A stretch of 64,000 nt of DNA from Bacillota bacterium. GTDB lineage: Bacteria > Bacillota > Clostridia > Christensenellales > UMGS416. Location: the NCBI GenBank assembly GCA_016281935.1, contig JAEEJN010000089.1:62001-126000 (forward strand), written 5' to 3'. The translations under genes were made by a program, and so were the position numbers. Each line of letters begins with the position of its first letter. Within the stretch, counting starts at the first letter, position 1. The notes beneath the pieces are model-generated. The model worked only from the letters and a program-made list of their open reading frames with translations. It searched no databases and was not told the origin of the DNA. Shown in pieces: positions 29,563 through 38,794 of the stretch.

Positions 29563-30568
29563 GATGGTTACCTCCAATGTTTTGGATCAGATGGATCAGC
29601 ACGCGCCCCGCGGGCGAATCTGCATCTTTTCCCAGTTTCTGCACAGCTGCTTCGGTATTTACAGGACAGTCTGTCAGTTTATGAGAGATCGTGAAATCAA
29701 AATCCGTTTCCAGTGTATCCGATGAAAACAGTGTTTTTCGGAAAACAGGAGTTCCGCCGCATGAGCTGACCGTTTCATAATCCAGGCGGAAGAGACCTTC
29801 CGGGAACATGGATTCCGTATGATGCGGCAACGGACCGGAATCGCGCCAGATCCATGAAGGGGATGCGAAAACCGCTCTTTCATGGGAGATCGTTTCCGAG
29901 TCGATGATTGATTCCGGAAGCTGATTGCACGGCAGGCCGTATACACGCGAGAAAGCCAGCTCTAAAGCTTCTGCCATACGCATGACCGTAAGGTCAGGGC
30001 AGATCTCCTGAAGATTCATGACCCGAGACCGTACGGAAGGCACTCCGCTTTTCTGCATTTTAAAAGGGGAGACGTGCAGATAATCAGACAGACGTGACTG
30101 ATCGACGGAGATCATGACCGTCCCGTGATGGAAAGCAGCGCCTCCGGAACGGTAATAAGCATGTCCGGAGAACTTTCTTCCCTCACAGATGAGATCGTTC
30201 CGTCCCGTCCTTTCCGCATGTATCCCGAAACTGCGCACGGCCTCCAGTATGACTTCCGTTTCTTTCTGCCGATCGGAATCATCCGTCGAGGAAAGAAATG
30301 TGAAATTCAAATTGCCCAGATCATGGAAGACAGCGCCGCCGCCGGACAGTCTGCGGGCCAGGTGGGCTCCGTCTTTTTCAAGACGCGAAGGATCGCATTC
30401 GGCCCAGGCATTCTGGTTTCTTCCGATTACGACTGTTTTTTCATTCTGCCAGAGATACAGGATACACTGGCCCTTTTGAACTGTCTGCAGAAGACCTTTC
30501 TCCAGGGCCAGGTTCCGGTATGGATCCGTACTCTCCGTACGGATCAAGTAAAGAGTACGGATCATCAA
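29555..30568 (-). CDS. lplA: Lipoate-protein ligase A
   Basis: VVIGRNQNAWAECD, ARRLSGGGAVFHDLGNLNFTF, KFSGHAYYRSGGAAFHHGT. Confidence 0.94.
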   Translation of the reverse strand: MMIRTLYLIRTESTDPYRNLALEKGLLQTVQKGQCILYLWQNEKTVVIGRNQNAWAECDPSRLEKDGAHLARRLSGGGAVFHDLGNLNFTFLSSTDDSDRQKETEVILEAVRSFGIHAERTGRNDLICEGRKFSGHAYYRSGGAAFHHGTVMISVDQSRLSDYLHVSPFKMQKSGVPSVRSRVMNLQEICPDLTVMRMAEALELAFSRVYGLPCNQLPESIIDSETISHERAVFASPSWIWRDSGPLPHHTESMFPEGLFRLDYETVSSCGGTPVFRKTLFSSDTLETDFDFTISHKLTDCPVNTEAAVQKLGKDADSPAGRVLIHLIQNIGGNHHV

Positions 30569-30574
30569 TGAGGA

Positions 30575-32017
30575 TCAATTTTCGTCAAAGAGGTACTTGA
30601 GGATCGGTTTGCGGGCAGCCAGGACGTCGTCAGGCCGCGTGATCGTCTTCGTCAGAGGCGCAGCATGCAGCATTTCTGGCTGTTCATGTGCTTCTTTCCA
30701 GATTTGGATCAGCGCGTCACAGGCAGCATCCAGCGTTTCCTGAGATTCAGTTTCTGTCGGTTCGATCATGAGCGCCTCATGTACGATAAGAGGGAAATAC
30801 ATTGTCGGCGGATGAATACCGAAGTCCAGAAGCCTTTTGGCTACATCCATGGCATTGACGCCTGTTTCCGCTTTCAGGGGCCCTATGTCCATGACGAATT
30901 CGTGCATGCAGGGCTGCGGATAAGGCATGGTATAGTACTCACTCAGCCGTTTCATCATGTAATTGGCGTTCAGCACAGCACCTTCCGATGCCTCGGGAAT
31001 GCCCTTGCGGCCAAGTGTCAGGATGTAGGTCAGTGCTCGTACGACCACAAGGAAATTGCCGTAGAAACTGCGCACTCTTCCCATCGTCTGTTCCGGATCG
31101 AAAAGGCTGTACTTTCCGTTCTCTTCTCTGACACGAGAAGAGGGAAGGAAGGGAGCAAGGAAAGCTTTGCAGCCTACAGGACCCGAACCGGGGCCTCCGC
31201 CGCCGTGAGGCGTGGAGAATGTCTTGTGCAGATTGACATGCACGCAGTCAAAGCCCATGTCTCCGGGACGGGCCTGCCCCATGACGGCATTCAGGTTTGC
31301 ACCGTCATAGTAGCAAAGGCCGCCGGCTTCATGAACTGTCTTTGTGATCTCGAGGATGTTTGGATCAAACAACCCCAGCGTGTTGGGATTTGTGAGCATG
31401 AGACCGGCAGTATCAGGACCCACGGCGTTTTTCAGAGCCTGAAGGTCTACACCGCCTTCCGGGTTGGAAGGAATGGATACGACCGAGAAACCTGCCATGA
31501 CGGCAGATGCAGGATTCGTGCCGTGAGCCGAGTCGGGAACGATGATCTTGGTGCGCTGGGCAAGTTCTCCGCGCGTTTCATGATACTTGCGGATCAGAAG
31601 CAGTCCTGTATATTCACCATGAGCACCTGCAGCGGGCTGCATCGTCATGGCATCCATTCCCGTGATCTCAGCAATCAGCTTCTCCGTATCATACAGGACG
31701 CGGAGAGCACCCTGAACGGTCTCTGCCGGCTGAAGAGGATGGATCTGAACAAAACCGGGAAGGGAAGATGCCGCTTCATTCACGCGGGGATTGTATTTCA
31801 TCGTGCAGGATCCAAGGGGATAGAAGCCGCAGTTCACACCGTAGGTTTCCTTGGAAAGGGCCGTATAGTGACGGTCAAGATCAACTTCTGCCATTTCGGG
31901 CAGCCGCGGTGCGCTGCTGCGCAGACAGGCCGGATCCAGAGCATATTCCGGTACGTCACAGACGGGGATGAGGCATTCACCGCGTCCAGGACGGCTTTCT
32001 TCAAACAGAAGCTTCAT
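30575..32017 (-). CDS. gcvPB: Glycine dehydrogenase (decarboxylating) subunit 2
   Basis: FYPLGSCTMKYNPR, PDSAHGTNPASA, HVNLHKTFSTPHGGGGPGSGPVG. Confidence 0.97.
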   Translation of the reverse strand: MKLLFEESRPGRGECLIPVCDVPEYALDPACLRSSAPRLPEMAEVDLDRHYTALSKETYGVNCGFYPLGSCTMKYNPRVNEAASSLPGFVQIHPLQPAETVQGALRVLYDTEKLIAEITGMDAMTMQPAAGAHGEYTGLLLIRKYHETRGELAQRTKIIVPDSAHGTNPASAVMAGFSVVSIPSNPEGGVDLQALKNAVGPDTAGLMLTNPNTLGLFDPNILEITKTVHEAGGLCYYDGANLNAVMGQARPGDMGFDCVHVNLHKTFSTPHGGGGPGSGPVGCKAFLAPFLPSSRVREENGKYSLFDPEQTMGRVRSFYGNFLVVVRALTYILTLGRKGIPEASEGAVLNANYMMKRLSEYYTMPYPQPCMHEFVMDIGPLKAETGVNAMDVAKRLLDFGIHPPTMYFPLIVHEALMIEPTETESQETLDAACDALIQIWKEAHEQPEMLHAAPLTKTITRPDDVLAARKPILKYLFDEN

Positions 32018-33330
32018 CGCACTGCCTCCTTAACCAGGTCGACCAGACGGTCGATTTCCTTTTTGCCATTCAATTCCGTGGCGCACCACAGGATACCGCC
32101 TTCGATCGGGAGACCTCCCAAAATGCCCTGTTCCGCTAGCTTTTCGTTCAGGATGATTGGGTCGATGGGACAGGTCATCAGAAATTCGTGGAAGAATTCA
32201 CTGTCTTCCACAAGAGCAAATCCCTCAATCTCTGAAAGCCGGGCCGCGAGGTAATGGGCATGGGAGACGGAATTCAATGCGACTCGACGGAGCCCTTCCG
32301 GTCCTACGGCAGCCAGATAGACGGAAGCGGTCATGGCACAGAGAGCTTCATTGGAGCAGATGTTGGATGAGGCTTTTTCTCTGCGGATGTGCTGTTCACG
32401 GGCCTGAAGCGTAAGAACGTAAGCTCTGCGTCCCTGGGTATCCTCGGTTTGTCCGACGATGCGTCCGGGAAGTTTGCGCATGAGTTCTTTCGTCGTGGCC
32501 ATGAATCCCAGATACGGTCCTCCAAAGGAAAGGGGAAGTCCGAGAGGCTGGCCTTCACCGCATGCGATATCGGCTCCGTATTCTCCGGGAGTCTTCAGAA
32601 GACCGAGAGAAATGGGATTGACGTTCATGACGGCTTTGGCTCCGGCCTCGTGCGTGATGCCGATCAGCGTTTCTGCGTCTTCCAGGATCCCAAAATAGTT
32701 AGGCTGCTGGAAGCAGACGCTCGCACATTCCGAATCCAACAGTTTCCGGAGAGCTTCCGGATCTGTTGCATGGTTTTTCATAGGTATGACGGTGAGAGGC
32801 ACGTTGCGGGACTCGCAGTATGTCTGTACCACGGTCAGTACGTCGGGATTGACTGCTTCGGAAATGAGGACCTTTTTCTTCCTGCGTCCGTCGACGTTCA
32901 TGAGAACGGATTCGGCAGCAGCAACGGCACCGTCATAGACGGAAGCGTTGGAGACTTCCATCCCGGTCAGTTCGCAGATCTGTGTCTGGTATTCGAAAAT
33001 CGACTGAAGAACTCCTTGGCTGATCTCCGCCTGATAAGGAGTGTAGGCGGTCACGAACTCTTCTTTGGTCGTAACTGTCGTTACGATGGAAGGAATGTAA
33101 TGACGATAGGCACCGGCTCCGCGGAACACAGAAGCGAATACTCTGTTCTCACCTGCAAGTGAAGCCATTCTGGCACTGACTTCCATTTCAGTCAGCCCGT
33201 CAGGCAGATTGAGATCGTGAATGCGCGCTTCAGGAGGAATGCAGGAAAAGAGTTCATCCGGAGATCCCATTCCTACAGTCTTCAGCATTCGGGCGCGTTC
33301 TTCTTCAGTGGAAGGAATATAGCTTCCCAT
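32014..33330 (-). CDS. gcvPA: Glycine dehydrogenase (decarboxylating) subunit 1
   Basis: YTPYQAEISQGVLQSIFEYQTQICELTGMEVSNASVYDG and the LPGRIVGQTEDTQGRRAYVLTLQAREQHIRREKASSNICSNEAL signature. Confidence 0.97.
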   Translation of the reverse strand: MGSYIPSTEEERARMLKTVGMGSPDELFSCIPPEARIHDLNLPDGLTEMEVSARMASLAGENRVFASVFRGAGAYRHYIPSIVTTVTTKEEFVTAYTPYQAEISQGVLQSIFEYQTQICELTGMEVSNASVYDGAVAAAESVLMNVDGRRKKKVLISEAVNPDVLTVVQTYCESRNVPLTVIPMKNHATDPEALRKLLDSECASVCFQQPNYFGILEDAETLIGITHEAGAKAVMNVNPISLGLLKTPGEYGADIACGEGQPLGLPLSFGGPYLGFMATTKELMRKLPGRIVGQTEDTQGRRAYVLTLQAREQHIRREKASSNICSNEALCAMTASVYLAAVGPEGLRRVALNSVSHAHYLAARLSEIEGFALVEDSEFFHEFLMTCPIDPIILNEKLAEQGILGGLPIEGGILWCATELNGKKEIDRLVDLVKEAVR

Positions 33331-33335
33331 CCGCT

Positions 33336-33719
33336 TTACTCCTTTTCAGATTCACAGTGCTGGGCATAGGCGGCAGCATCCATCAGTTCGACGCGCTCTG
33401 AGATGTCAGAGACACGGATCAGCCAGGCATCGTACGGAGCTTCGTTGACCAGAGCAGGGTTATCGAGAAGTTCCTCGTTCACGGATTCAACTGTTCCGCT
33501 GACAGGAGAGAAGACCTCGGCGACAGCTTTCACGGATTCGACGTCCGCGAAAGATTCACCTGCAGTTACAGCATCACCGACGGCGGGGAGATTGATGAAG
33601 ACGATATCGCCCATGGCATCCTGCGCAAAGTCGCTCAGGCCGATCGTAGCGATCCCGCTCTCTTCACTGATCCATTCATGGCTGTTGGTGTATTTGACGT
33701 TTTCAGGGATGTTGCTCAT
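33336..33719 (-). CDS. gcvH: Glycine cleavage system H protein
   Basis: ESVKAVAEVFSPVSGTVESVNEEL lipoylation site. Confidence 0.97.
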   Translation of the reverse strand: MSNIPENVKYTNSHEWISEESGIATIGLSDFAQDAMGDIVFINLPAVGDAVTAGESFADVESVKAVAEVFSPVSGTVESVNEELLDNPALVNEAPYDAWLIRVSDISERVELMDAAAYAQHCESEKE

Positions 33720-33742
33720 GAGATGTTTCCTCCGTATCTGTG

Positions 33743-34834
33743 TTATTTCGTTTCGGTCTTATAGAAAACGTAAGGGACGACCTGGCAGGTGACCCGCCGT
33801 CCGCGTACGTCTGCTTCCACTTCCGTGCCGATTGCACTGTACGCTCGATCAACTAAGGCCATGGCGACAGGTTTGCCGATATAGGGGCAGTGTGTGCCTG
33901 AAGTGCTGTGCCCGATCAGAGTATCTCCGACATAGAGGTCCTGATGTTCACGTACGATGCCTCTGCCTGTGATCTCAAGGCCGACACGCACCCGCGTCGG
34001 TTCGCCTTTGGCAATCAGTGCTTCACGGCCGATGAATTCCGCTTTGTCCAGTTTAACGCCAAAACCAAGTCCTGCTTCAAGGGGAGAGATCTCTTCGTCC
34101 ATCTCATGACCGTAAAGCGGCATGCCCGCTTCCAGACGAAGCGTATCGCGAGCACCCAATCCGCAGGGAATCAGTCCAAAGGGCTCTCCGGTACGGCGAA
34201 GGAGACGCCAGAGTTTTTCAGCATTCTCGTTGGCAGTGTAGATCTCATAACCGAGTTCACCTGTATAGCCGGTACGGGAGATCATGCATTCCATATCTTC
34301 AATCATGATACCGCGTTTGGCTGTGTAATAGCCTTTAGGAATCTGGTTTTCCGGTACGAGGCGGGAGAGGATGTCTCTGGAACGGGGGCCCTGGAGAGCA
34401 ATCTCCGCAGTGACGGGGGAGAGGTCTTCGGCTTCTGTGCCCGGCAGAAGATTTGCGCAGATATGGGCATAATCCTTATCCTTGTTGGAGGCGTTCACGA
34501 CGGCGAGATAATCTTCATCACCGAACTTGTAGATGATCAGATCATCCACACAGCCGCCCTTTTCGTTGCACATGACCGTATAGCGGACCTTTCCGATCTT
34601 CATGTTTGTGAAATCGTTGGTCATGATGTGATTCAGTGTCTGAAGGGCTGTGGGGCCGGTGAACCGGATCTCGCCCATGTGAGAGACATCGAACATCCCG
34701 CAGGCTTCCCGCACTGCCATGTGTTCGCGAATGACGCCGGTACCGTACTGAACGGGGAGAAGGTATCCGGCAAAAGGCACGATTTTTCCGCCCTCTTCTT
34801 CATGGATGGCGTACAGCGGTGTTTTTTTCTCCAT
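33743..34834 (-). CDS. gcvT: Glycine cleavage system aminomethyltransferase
   Basis: GMFDVSHMGEIRFTG, LQGPRSRDIL, RTGYTGELGYEIY; start ATG 34834. Confidence 0.96.
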   Translation of the reverse strand: MEKKTPLYAIHEEEGGKIVPFAGYLLPVQYGTGVIREHMAVREACGMFDVSHMGEIRFTGPTALQTLNHIMTNDFTNMKIGKVRYTVMCNEKGGCVDDLIIYKFGDEDYLAVVNASNKDKDYAHICANLLPGTEAEDLSPVTAEIALQGPRSRDILSRLVPENQIPKGYYTAKRGIMIEDMECMISRTGYTGELGYEIYTANENAEKLWRLLRRTGEPFGLIPCGLGARDTLRLEAGMPLYGHEMDEEISPLEAGLGFGVKLDKAEFIGREALIAKGEPTRVRVGLEITGRGIVREHQDLYVGDTLIGHSTSGTHCPYIGKPVAMALVDRAYSAIGTEVEADVRGRRVTCQVVPYVFYKTETK

Positions 34835-34849
34835 TTTGTCTCCTTTCAA

Positions 34850-35085
34850 ACGAAAAAGGGCGCAAAGCATCCCATGCTTTTTGCCCCTGTGTGGAACCTG
34901 AAAGATTCTCCGCCGATCATGTACCGGAATCGGGATCCCGGCGGATTGCTTCTTCGGTGCGCCTGAGCGCTCTCCCGAGTTTCGTCCGGAGCCGGTCCTT
35001 TTGCCTGAGAGTGATTGCGGCCCCTTCGGCGCCGGTGTGTCCGGTCTCTCCCAACTCCATCATCCGAATATGCACTTTTCACCTT
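34850..35085 (-). promoter_or_regulatory. Tandem glycine riboswitch with downstream terminator
   Basis: Minus strand: aptamer 1 GGGAGAGACC...CCGAAGGGGC...CTCTCAGGCAAAAGGACCG; aptamer 2 GGGAGAGCGC...CACCGAAGAAGCAA...TCTTTCAGGTTCC; terminator GGGGCAAAAAGCATGGGATGCTTTGCGCCCTTTTT. Confidence 0.93.
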
Positions 35086-35237
35086 CCTAGGATACAATGA
35101 TAAGCCGGATTTGTCAATGACGAAAGGCTGTTCCGACAACCTTGTTCTTGGTTCTTCCGGATGCTATAATAGACACAAGTTTTTTCGGAATCTCCGAAAA
35201 AAAGCCTGTTTAGCAAACAAAAAGGAAGGATGTAAGC

Positions 35238-36623
35238 ATGCTGCCACAGGAACATGTAGCCAGAGCTTTGCAAAAGGCTCTTTCGACCGGCGGCGATTTC
35301 GCTGAACTGTATGCGGAAGACGCACGCACCAACTCGCTGACCATGATCGGAGGCGCGCTTGAGGACGCAGTCGCAGGGAGAGATCATGGAGCGGGGATCC
35401 GTGTCTTCAAAGGCAAGGATACCGTATATGTCTATACAAATGATACTTCATTGGAAGGTCTGCTTTCTGCAGCGGAACAGGCAGCACAGGCTGTTGCGAG
35501 CGACAGGGTCAGGGTGCCGGATCTTGTGCTGGCGCACCGTGTTCTGACAGAAAACCATCCTGTAAGGGAATGGCCTTATAACGTGGCTACACCTGAAAAA
35601 CTGGACTTTCTCCGCGCAGGTCATGCTGCCATGAAAGCATATTCTCCTGAGATTACACAGACACAGGTCCTCTATTCGGATGTGACGCAGCACGTTCTGA
35701 TCGCCAATTCTCAGGGACTGTGGGTAGAAGATGACCGTACGCGCATCCGCCTGCATCAGTATGCTGTGGCATCTTCGAACGGTCAGACCCAGACAGGGCA
35801 TGTGGGTCCAGGCTTCAATGCCGGATTCGAATCCATACGCGGACTGGACGTGGAAGCCGATGGCAGAAATGCAGCCCGCCAGGCAGTAACAATGCTTCAT
35901 GCCGATTATTGTCCGGCAGGCCGCATGCCCGTAGCGATCGAAAACGGATTCGGCGGGGTGATTTTCCATGAAGCTTGCGGACATGCACTGGAAGCGACGT
36001 CTGTCGGCAAAGGCAATTCCGTATTCTGTGGGAAACTCGGACAGCAGATTGCCGATCTTCGTGTGACTGCTGTTGATGACGGTACGATGCCCAACGCCTG
36101 GGGGTCCAGAAATATCGATGACGAAGGACAGCCGACAAGAAGAAACGTACTGATCGAAAAAGGTATCCTGAAAAGCTATCTCGTCGACAGGCTTGGGGCA
36201 ATGCGACTGAAGCTTGAAGCAAACGGATGTGCCAGAAGGCAGAATTATGCTTTTGCGCCTACATCGAGAATGAGCAATACCTTCATTGCTCCCGGTGAGG
36301 ATGATGACAATGAGATCATTTCAACGATGGGCGATGGACTGTACTGCGCTTCCATGGGCGGCGGTTCCGTGAATCCTCTGACCGGCGATTTCAACTTTGC
36401 GGTGAATGAAGCCTATCTTGTGCGGGATGGAAAGATCACAGTTCCCGTGCGCGGGGCAACTCTGATCGGCAAGGGATCGGAAATACTCTGGAAAATCGAC
36501 AGAGTCGGAAAACACATGCTGACCGGTCAGGGCATGTGCGGTTCTCTTTCCGGAAGCATTCCCGCCGATGTGGGCCAGCCCCTGATCCGCGTGAGCGAGA
36601 TCACTGTAGGCGGACGGAAATAG
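35238..36623 (+). CDS. tldD: TldD/PmbA-family metalloprotease, TldD
   Basis: GFGGVIFHEACGHALEATSVGKGNSVF contains the HExxxH motif. Confidence 0.93.
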   Translation: MLPQEHVARALQKALSTGGDFAELYAEDARTNSLTMIGGALEDAVAGRDHGAGIRVFKGKDTVYVYTNDTSLEGLLSAAEQAAQAVASDRVRVPDLVLAHRVLTENHPVREWPYNVATPEKLDFLRAGHAAMKAYSPEITQTQVLYSDVTQHVLIANSQGLWVEDDRTRIRLHQYAVASSNGQTQTGHVGPGFNAGFESIRGLDVEADGRNAARQAVTMLHADYCPAGRMPVAIENGFGGVIFHEACGHALEATSVGKGNSVFCGKLGQQIADLRVTAVDDGTMPNAWGSRNIDDEGQPTRRNVLIEKGILKSYLVDRLGAMRLKLEANGCARRQNYAFAPTSRMSNTFIAPGEDDDNEIISTMGDGLYCASMGGGSVNPLTGDFNFAVNEAYLVRDGKITVPVRGATLIGKGSEILWKIDRVGKHMLTGQGMCGSLSGSIPADVGQPLIRVSEITVGGRK

Positions 36624-36630
36624 GAGGCAG

Positions 36631-37974
36631 ATGATGCAGATTCAAGAATTTATGGATGCCCTGTTTGCCGCAGCTGAAAAAGCTGGGCTTAAGGATTATG
36701 AAGCGTATGCTACTGAATCCGACAGCTTTCGGGTTTCGGTGCAGAAGGCCGCTGTAGAAGATTACCGGGTCAACAGTTCCCGCACCGTCAGTTTCAGAGT
36801 CATTCAGGACGGAAAAGCTGGTTATGCGTTCACCCGTGCTCTGGACGATGATGCAATCGGCATGCTGATCCGGGAAGCGCTTCAGAACGCGCAGGTCGTG
36901 GATTCTGATGAACCTCAGTTTCTGTATGACGGCTCCGGGCGGTATGAGAAGATGACTTTTAATACGGCTGCTGTCCAGTCTATGACAGCAGCGGAAAAGA
37001 TTGCTTTGGCCAGGAAACTGGAGGAAGCTGCTCTGGCACATCCCGAGGTAGCCCGTGTAAACAGCGCATCGGTTTCAACCACCGGCGGCCATGTCTATAT
37101 CCAGAACAGCCGCGGACTGAAAGTCCATTATGACGACCGCATGCTTGCGGCAATGGTCATGCCCATCGTTCCAAACGGCGAAGGCTTTATCGGAGGATAT
37201 GAATTTGCGCTGACGCGTGATCCGTCTGAAGTCGACGTCGAAGAGGTCGCAGGTTCGGCAGTGAAGGAAGCTCTTGGAATGGTCGGAGCGTCGCCGCTGC
37301 CTTCCGGCACTTATCCCGTCATCTTCAGACGGGATGCGATGGGAAGCCTGCTGGCTGCTTTCTGTGGGATCTTCTCCGCCGAAAATGCACAGAAGGGGCT
37401 TTCTCAGCTGAACGGCCGAGAAGGGGATGCAATCGCTGCCACGTGTGTGACGATCATGGATGATCCGCTGATCCCCAATGGTTTCAGTTCTCGTCCCTTT
37501 GATGACGAAGGTGTGCCGACAAGGACCAAAGCAGTCGTAAAGGACGGTGTTCTGACGACTCTGCTGCACAACCTGAAGACGGCTGCCAAAGCGGGTGTTG
37601 AATCTACCGGAAATGCATACAAGAGCAGTACGGCATCACCGGTCACGGTAGCGCCGATCAACTTTTTCATCCGGCCCGGTACGAAGAGCCTTGACGAATT
37701 GCAGGAAGCAATGGGGAACGGTCTCGTGATCACAGACGTAAACGGTCTCCATGCCGGAGCAAACGCTACATCCGGGGACTTTTCCCTGATCTGTGAAGGA
37801 TATGAGATCGTGGACGGAAAGAAGAGCCGTCCCATGGAGCAGATGACGGTCTCGGGCAACTTCTACAGTCTTCTGGAGAACATCTGCGCTGTGGCCGATG
37901 ACCTGCGCTTTGACGGGTCCGGCATCGCATCGCCTTCCGTCTGGGTAAAAGATATGGCTTTGGCGGGACAATAA
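36631..37974 (+). CDS. TldD/PmbA-family protein, TldE/PmbA partner
   Basis: Partner-subunit pattern without the HExxxH metal site: YPVIFRRDAMGSLLAAF, RPFDDEGVPTRTKAVV. Confidence 0.9.
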   Translation: MMQIQEFMDALFAAAEKAGLKDYEAYATESDSFRVSVQKAAVEDYRVNSSRTVSFRVIQDGKAGYAFTRALDDDAIGMLIREALQNAQVVDSDEPQFLYDGSGRYEKMTFNTAAVQSMTAAEKIALARKLEEAALAHPEVARVNSASVSTTGGHVYIQNSRGLKVHYDDRMLAAMVMPIVPNGEGFIGGYEFALTRDPSEVDVEEVAGSAVKEALGMVGASPLPSGTYPVIFRRDAMGSLLAAFCGIFSAENAQKGLSQLNGREGDAIAATCVTIMDDPLIPNGFSSRPFDDEGVPTRTKAVVKDGVLTTLLHNLKTAAKAGVESTGNAYKSSTASPVTVAPINFFIRPGTKSLDELQEAMGNGLVITDVNGLHAGANATSGDFSLICEGYEIVDGKKSRPMEQMTVSGNFYSLLENICAVADDLRFDGSGIASPSVWVKDMALAGQ

Positions 37975-37983
37975 AACATGACC

Positions 37984-38012
37984 CGGGGGAGGCGGCTTGC
38001 CTCCCTTTTTCA
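37984..38012 (+). terminator. Terminator after tldE
   Basis: gggaggcggcttgcctccctttttc. Confidence 0.65.
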
Positions 38013-38048
38013 TAAGGTCTATAAGTTCATGAGTCGGAAAGGAACAGC

Positions 38049-38639
38049 ATGAAAAGACTGATGATCACCGGATTCGCTCCTTTTGGAGGCGATAAGATCA
38101 ATCCATCCTGGGAAGCAGTATCTAGACTTCCGGATCGGATAGGCGGCTATGAGGTGTTCAAATGCCTCATACCGGTCGAATTCGGACATGCGGGAGAGAT
38201 CGCACTCGAGAAGGCCGAAGTGTTCCAGCCGGATGTTATTCTTTGTATCGGACAGGCAGGCGGACGTGCAGCTGTGACTCCGGAGATGCTGGCAGTCAAC
38301 CTGAGGTATGCGTCGATCCCGGACAATGCGGGACAGAGTCCCGAGGATACTCCGGTCGTGCCAGGAGGAGATAATGCATTGTTTGCCACGGTCCCCGTCC
38401 GGAGAATGGCCTCAGCGATCCGGGAAGCGGGACTCCCCGGAACTGTTTCTCTTTCCGCAGGAGCCTATGTCTGCAACGACTTGCTGTATACGATGCTCTA
38501 TAGTTTCCGCGGTACGAATGTTCGCTGCGGATTCATCCATTTGCCCTATTTGCCCGAACAGGCAGGAGACAGATATCCCAGTCTTCCTCTGGAGTCGATG
38601 ATTGAAGCACTGAAAGCTGCGATTCTAGCTCTGGATTAG
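38049..38639 (+). CDS. pcp: Pyrrolidone-carboxylate peptidase (pyroglutamyl peptidase I)
   Basis: MITGFAPFGGDKINPSWEAV; catalytic SAGAYVCNDLLY. Confidence 0.95.
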   Translation: MKRLMITGFAPFGGDKINPSWEAVSRLPDRIGGYEVFKCLIPVEFGHAGEIALEKAEVFQPDVILCIGQAGGRAAVTPEMLAVNLRYASIPDNAGQSPEDTPVVPGGDNALFATVPVRRMASAIREAGLPGTVSLSAGAYVCNDLLYTMLYSFRGTNVRCGFIHLPYLPEQAGDRYPSLPLESMIEALKAAILALD

Positions 38640-38717
38640 GATGGCCTGAGGGCATTGCACAGTATGAAACGCAGATGAATTCGATTGTCAATCTGTCTGA
38701 ATTGCAGTATACTTGAA

Positions 38718-38780
38718 ACCGTTCCGCTATGCCGCAAGGAATCGGGAGACCGTATTCTGGCAAACGGGACGGTATTTTTG
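38718..38780 (+). promoter_or_regulatory. 5' leader hairpin followed by a T-run, possible attenuator
   Basis: ACCGTTCC (38718-38725) pairs with GGGACGGT (38766-38773), then atttttgttt, upstream of the 38795 start. Confidence 0.45.
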
Positions 38781-38794
38781 TTTGGGAGTATCGA

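Noticed and set aside
30665-32254. 529-aa plus-strand ORF opposite gcvPB
   Set aside because: Antisense to a strongly supported gene.
38729-38794. N-terminal extension of the phosphodiester glycosidase ORF to 38729
   Set aside because: Lies inside the predicted leader hairpin; ATG 38795 has a better spaced RBS (gggagtatcga).
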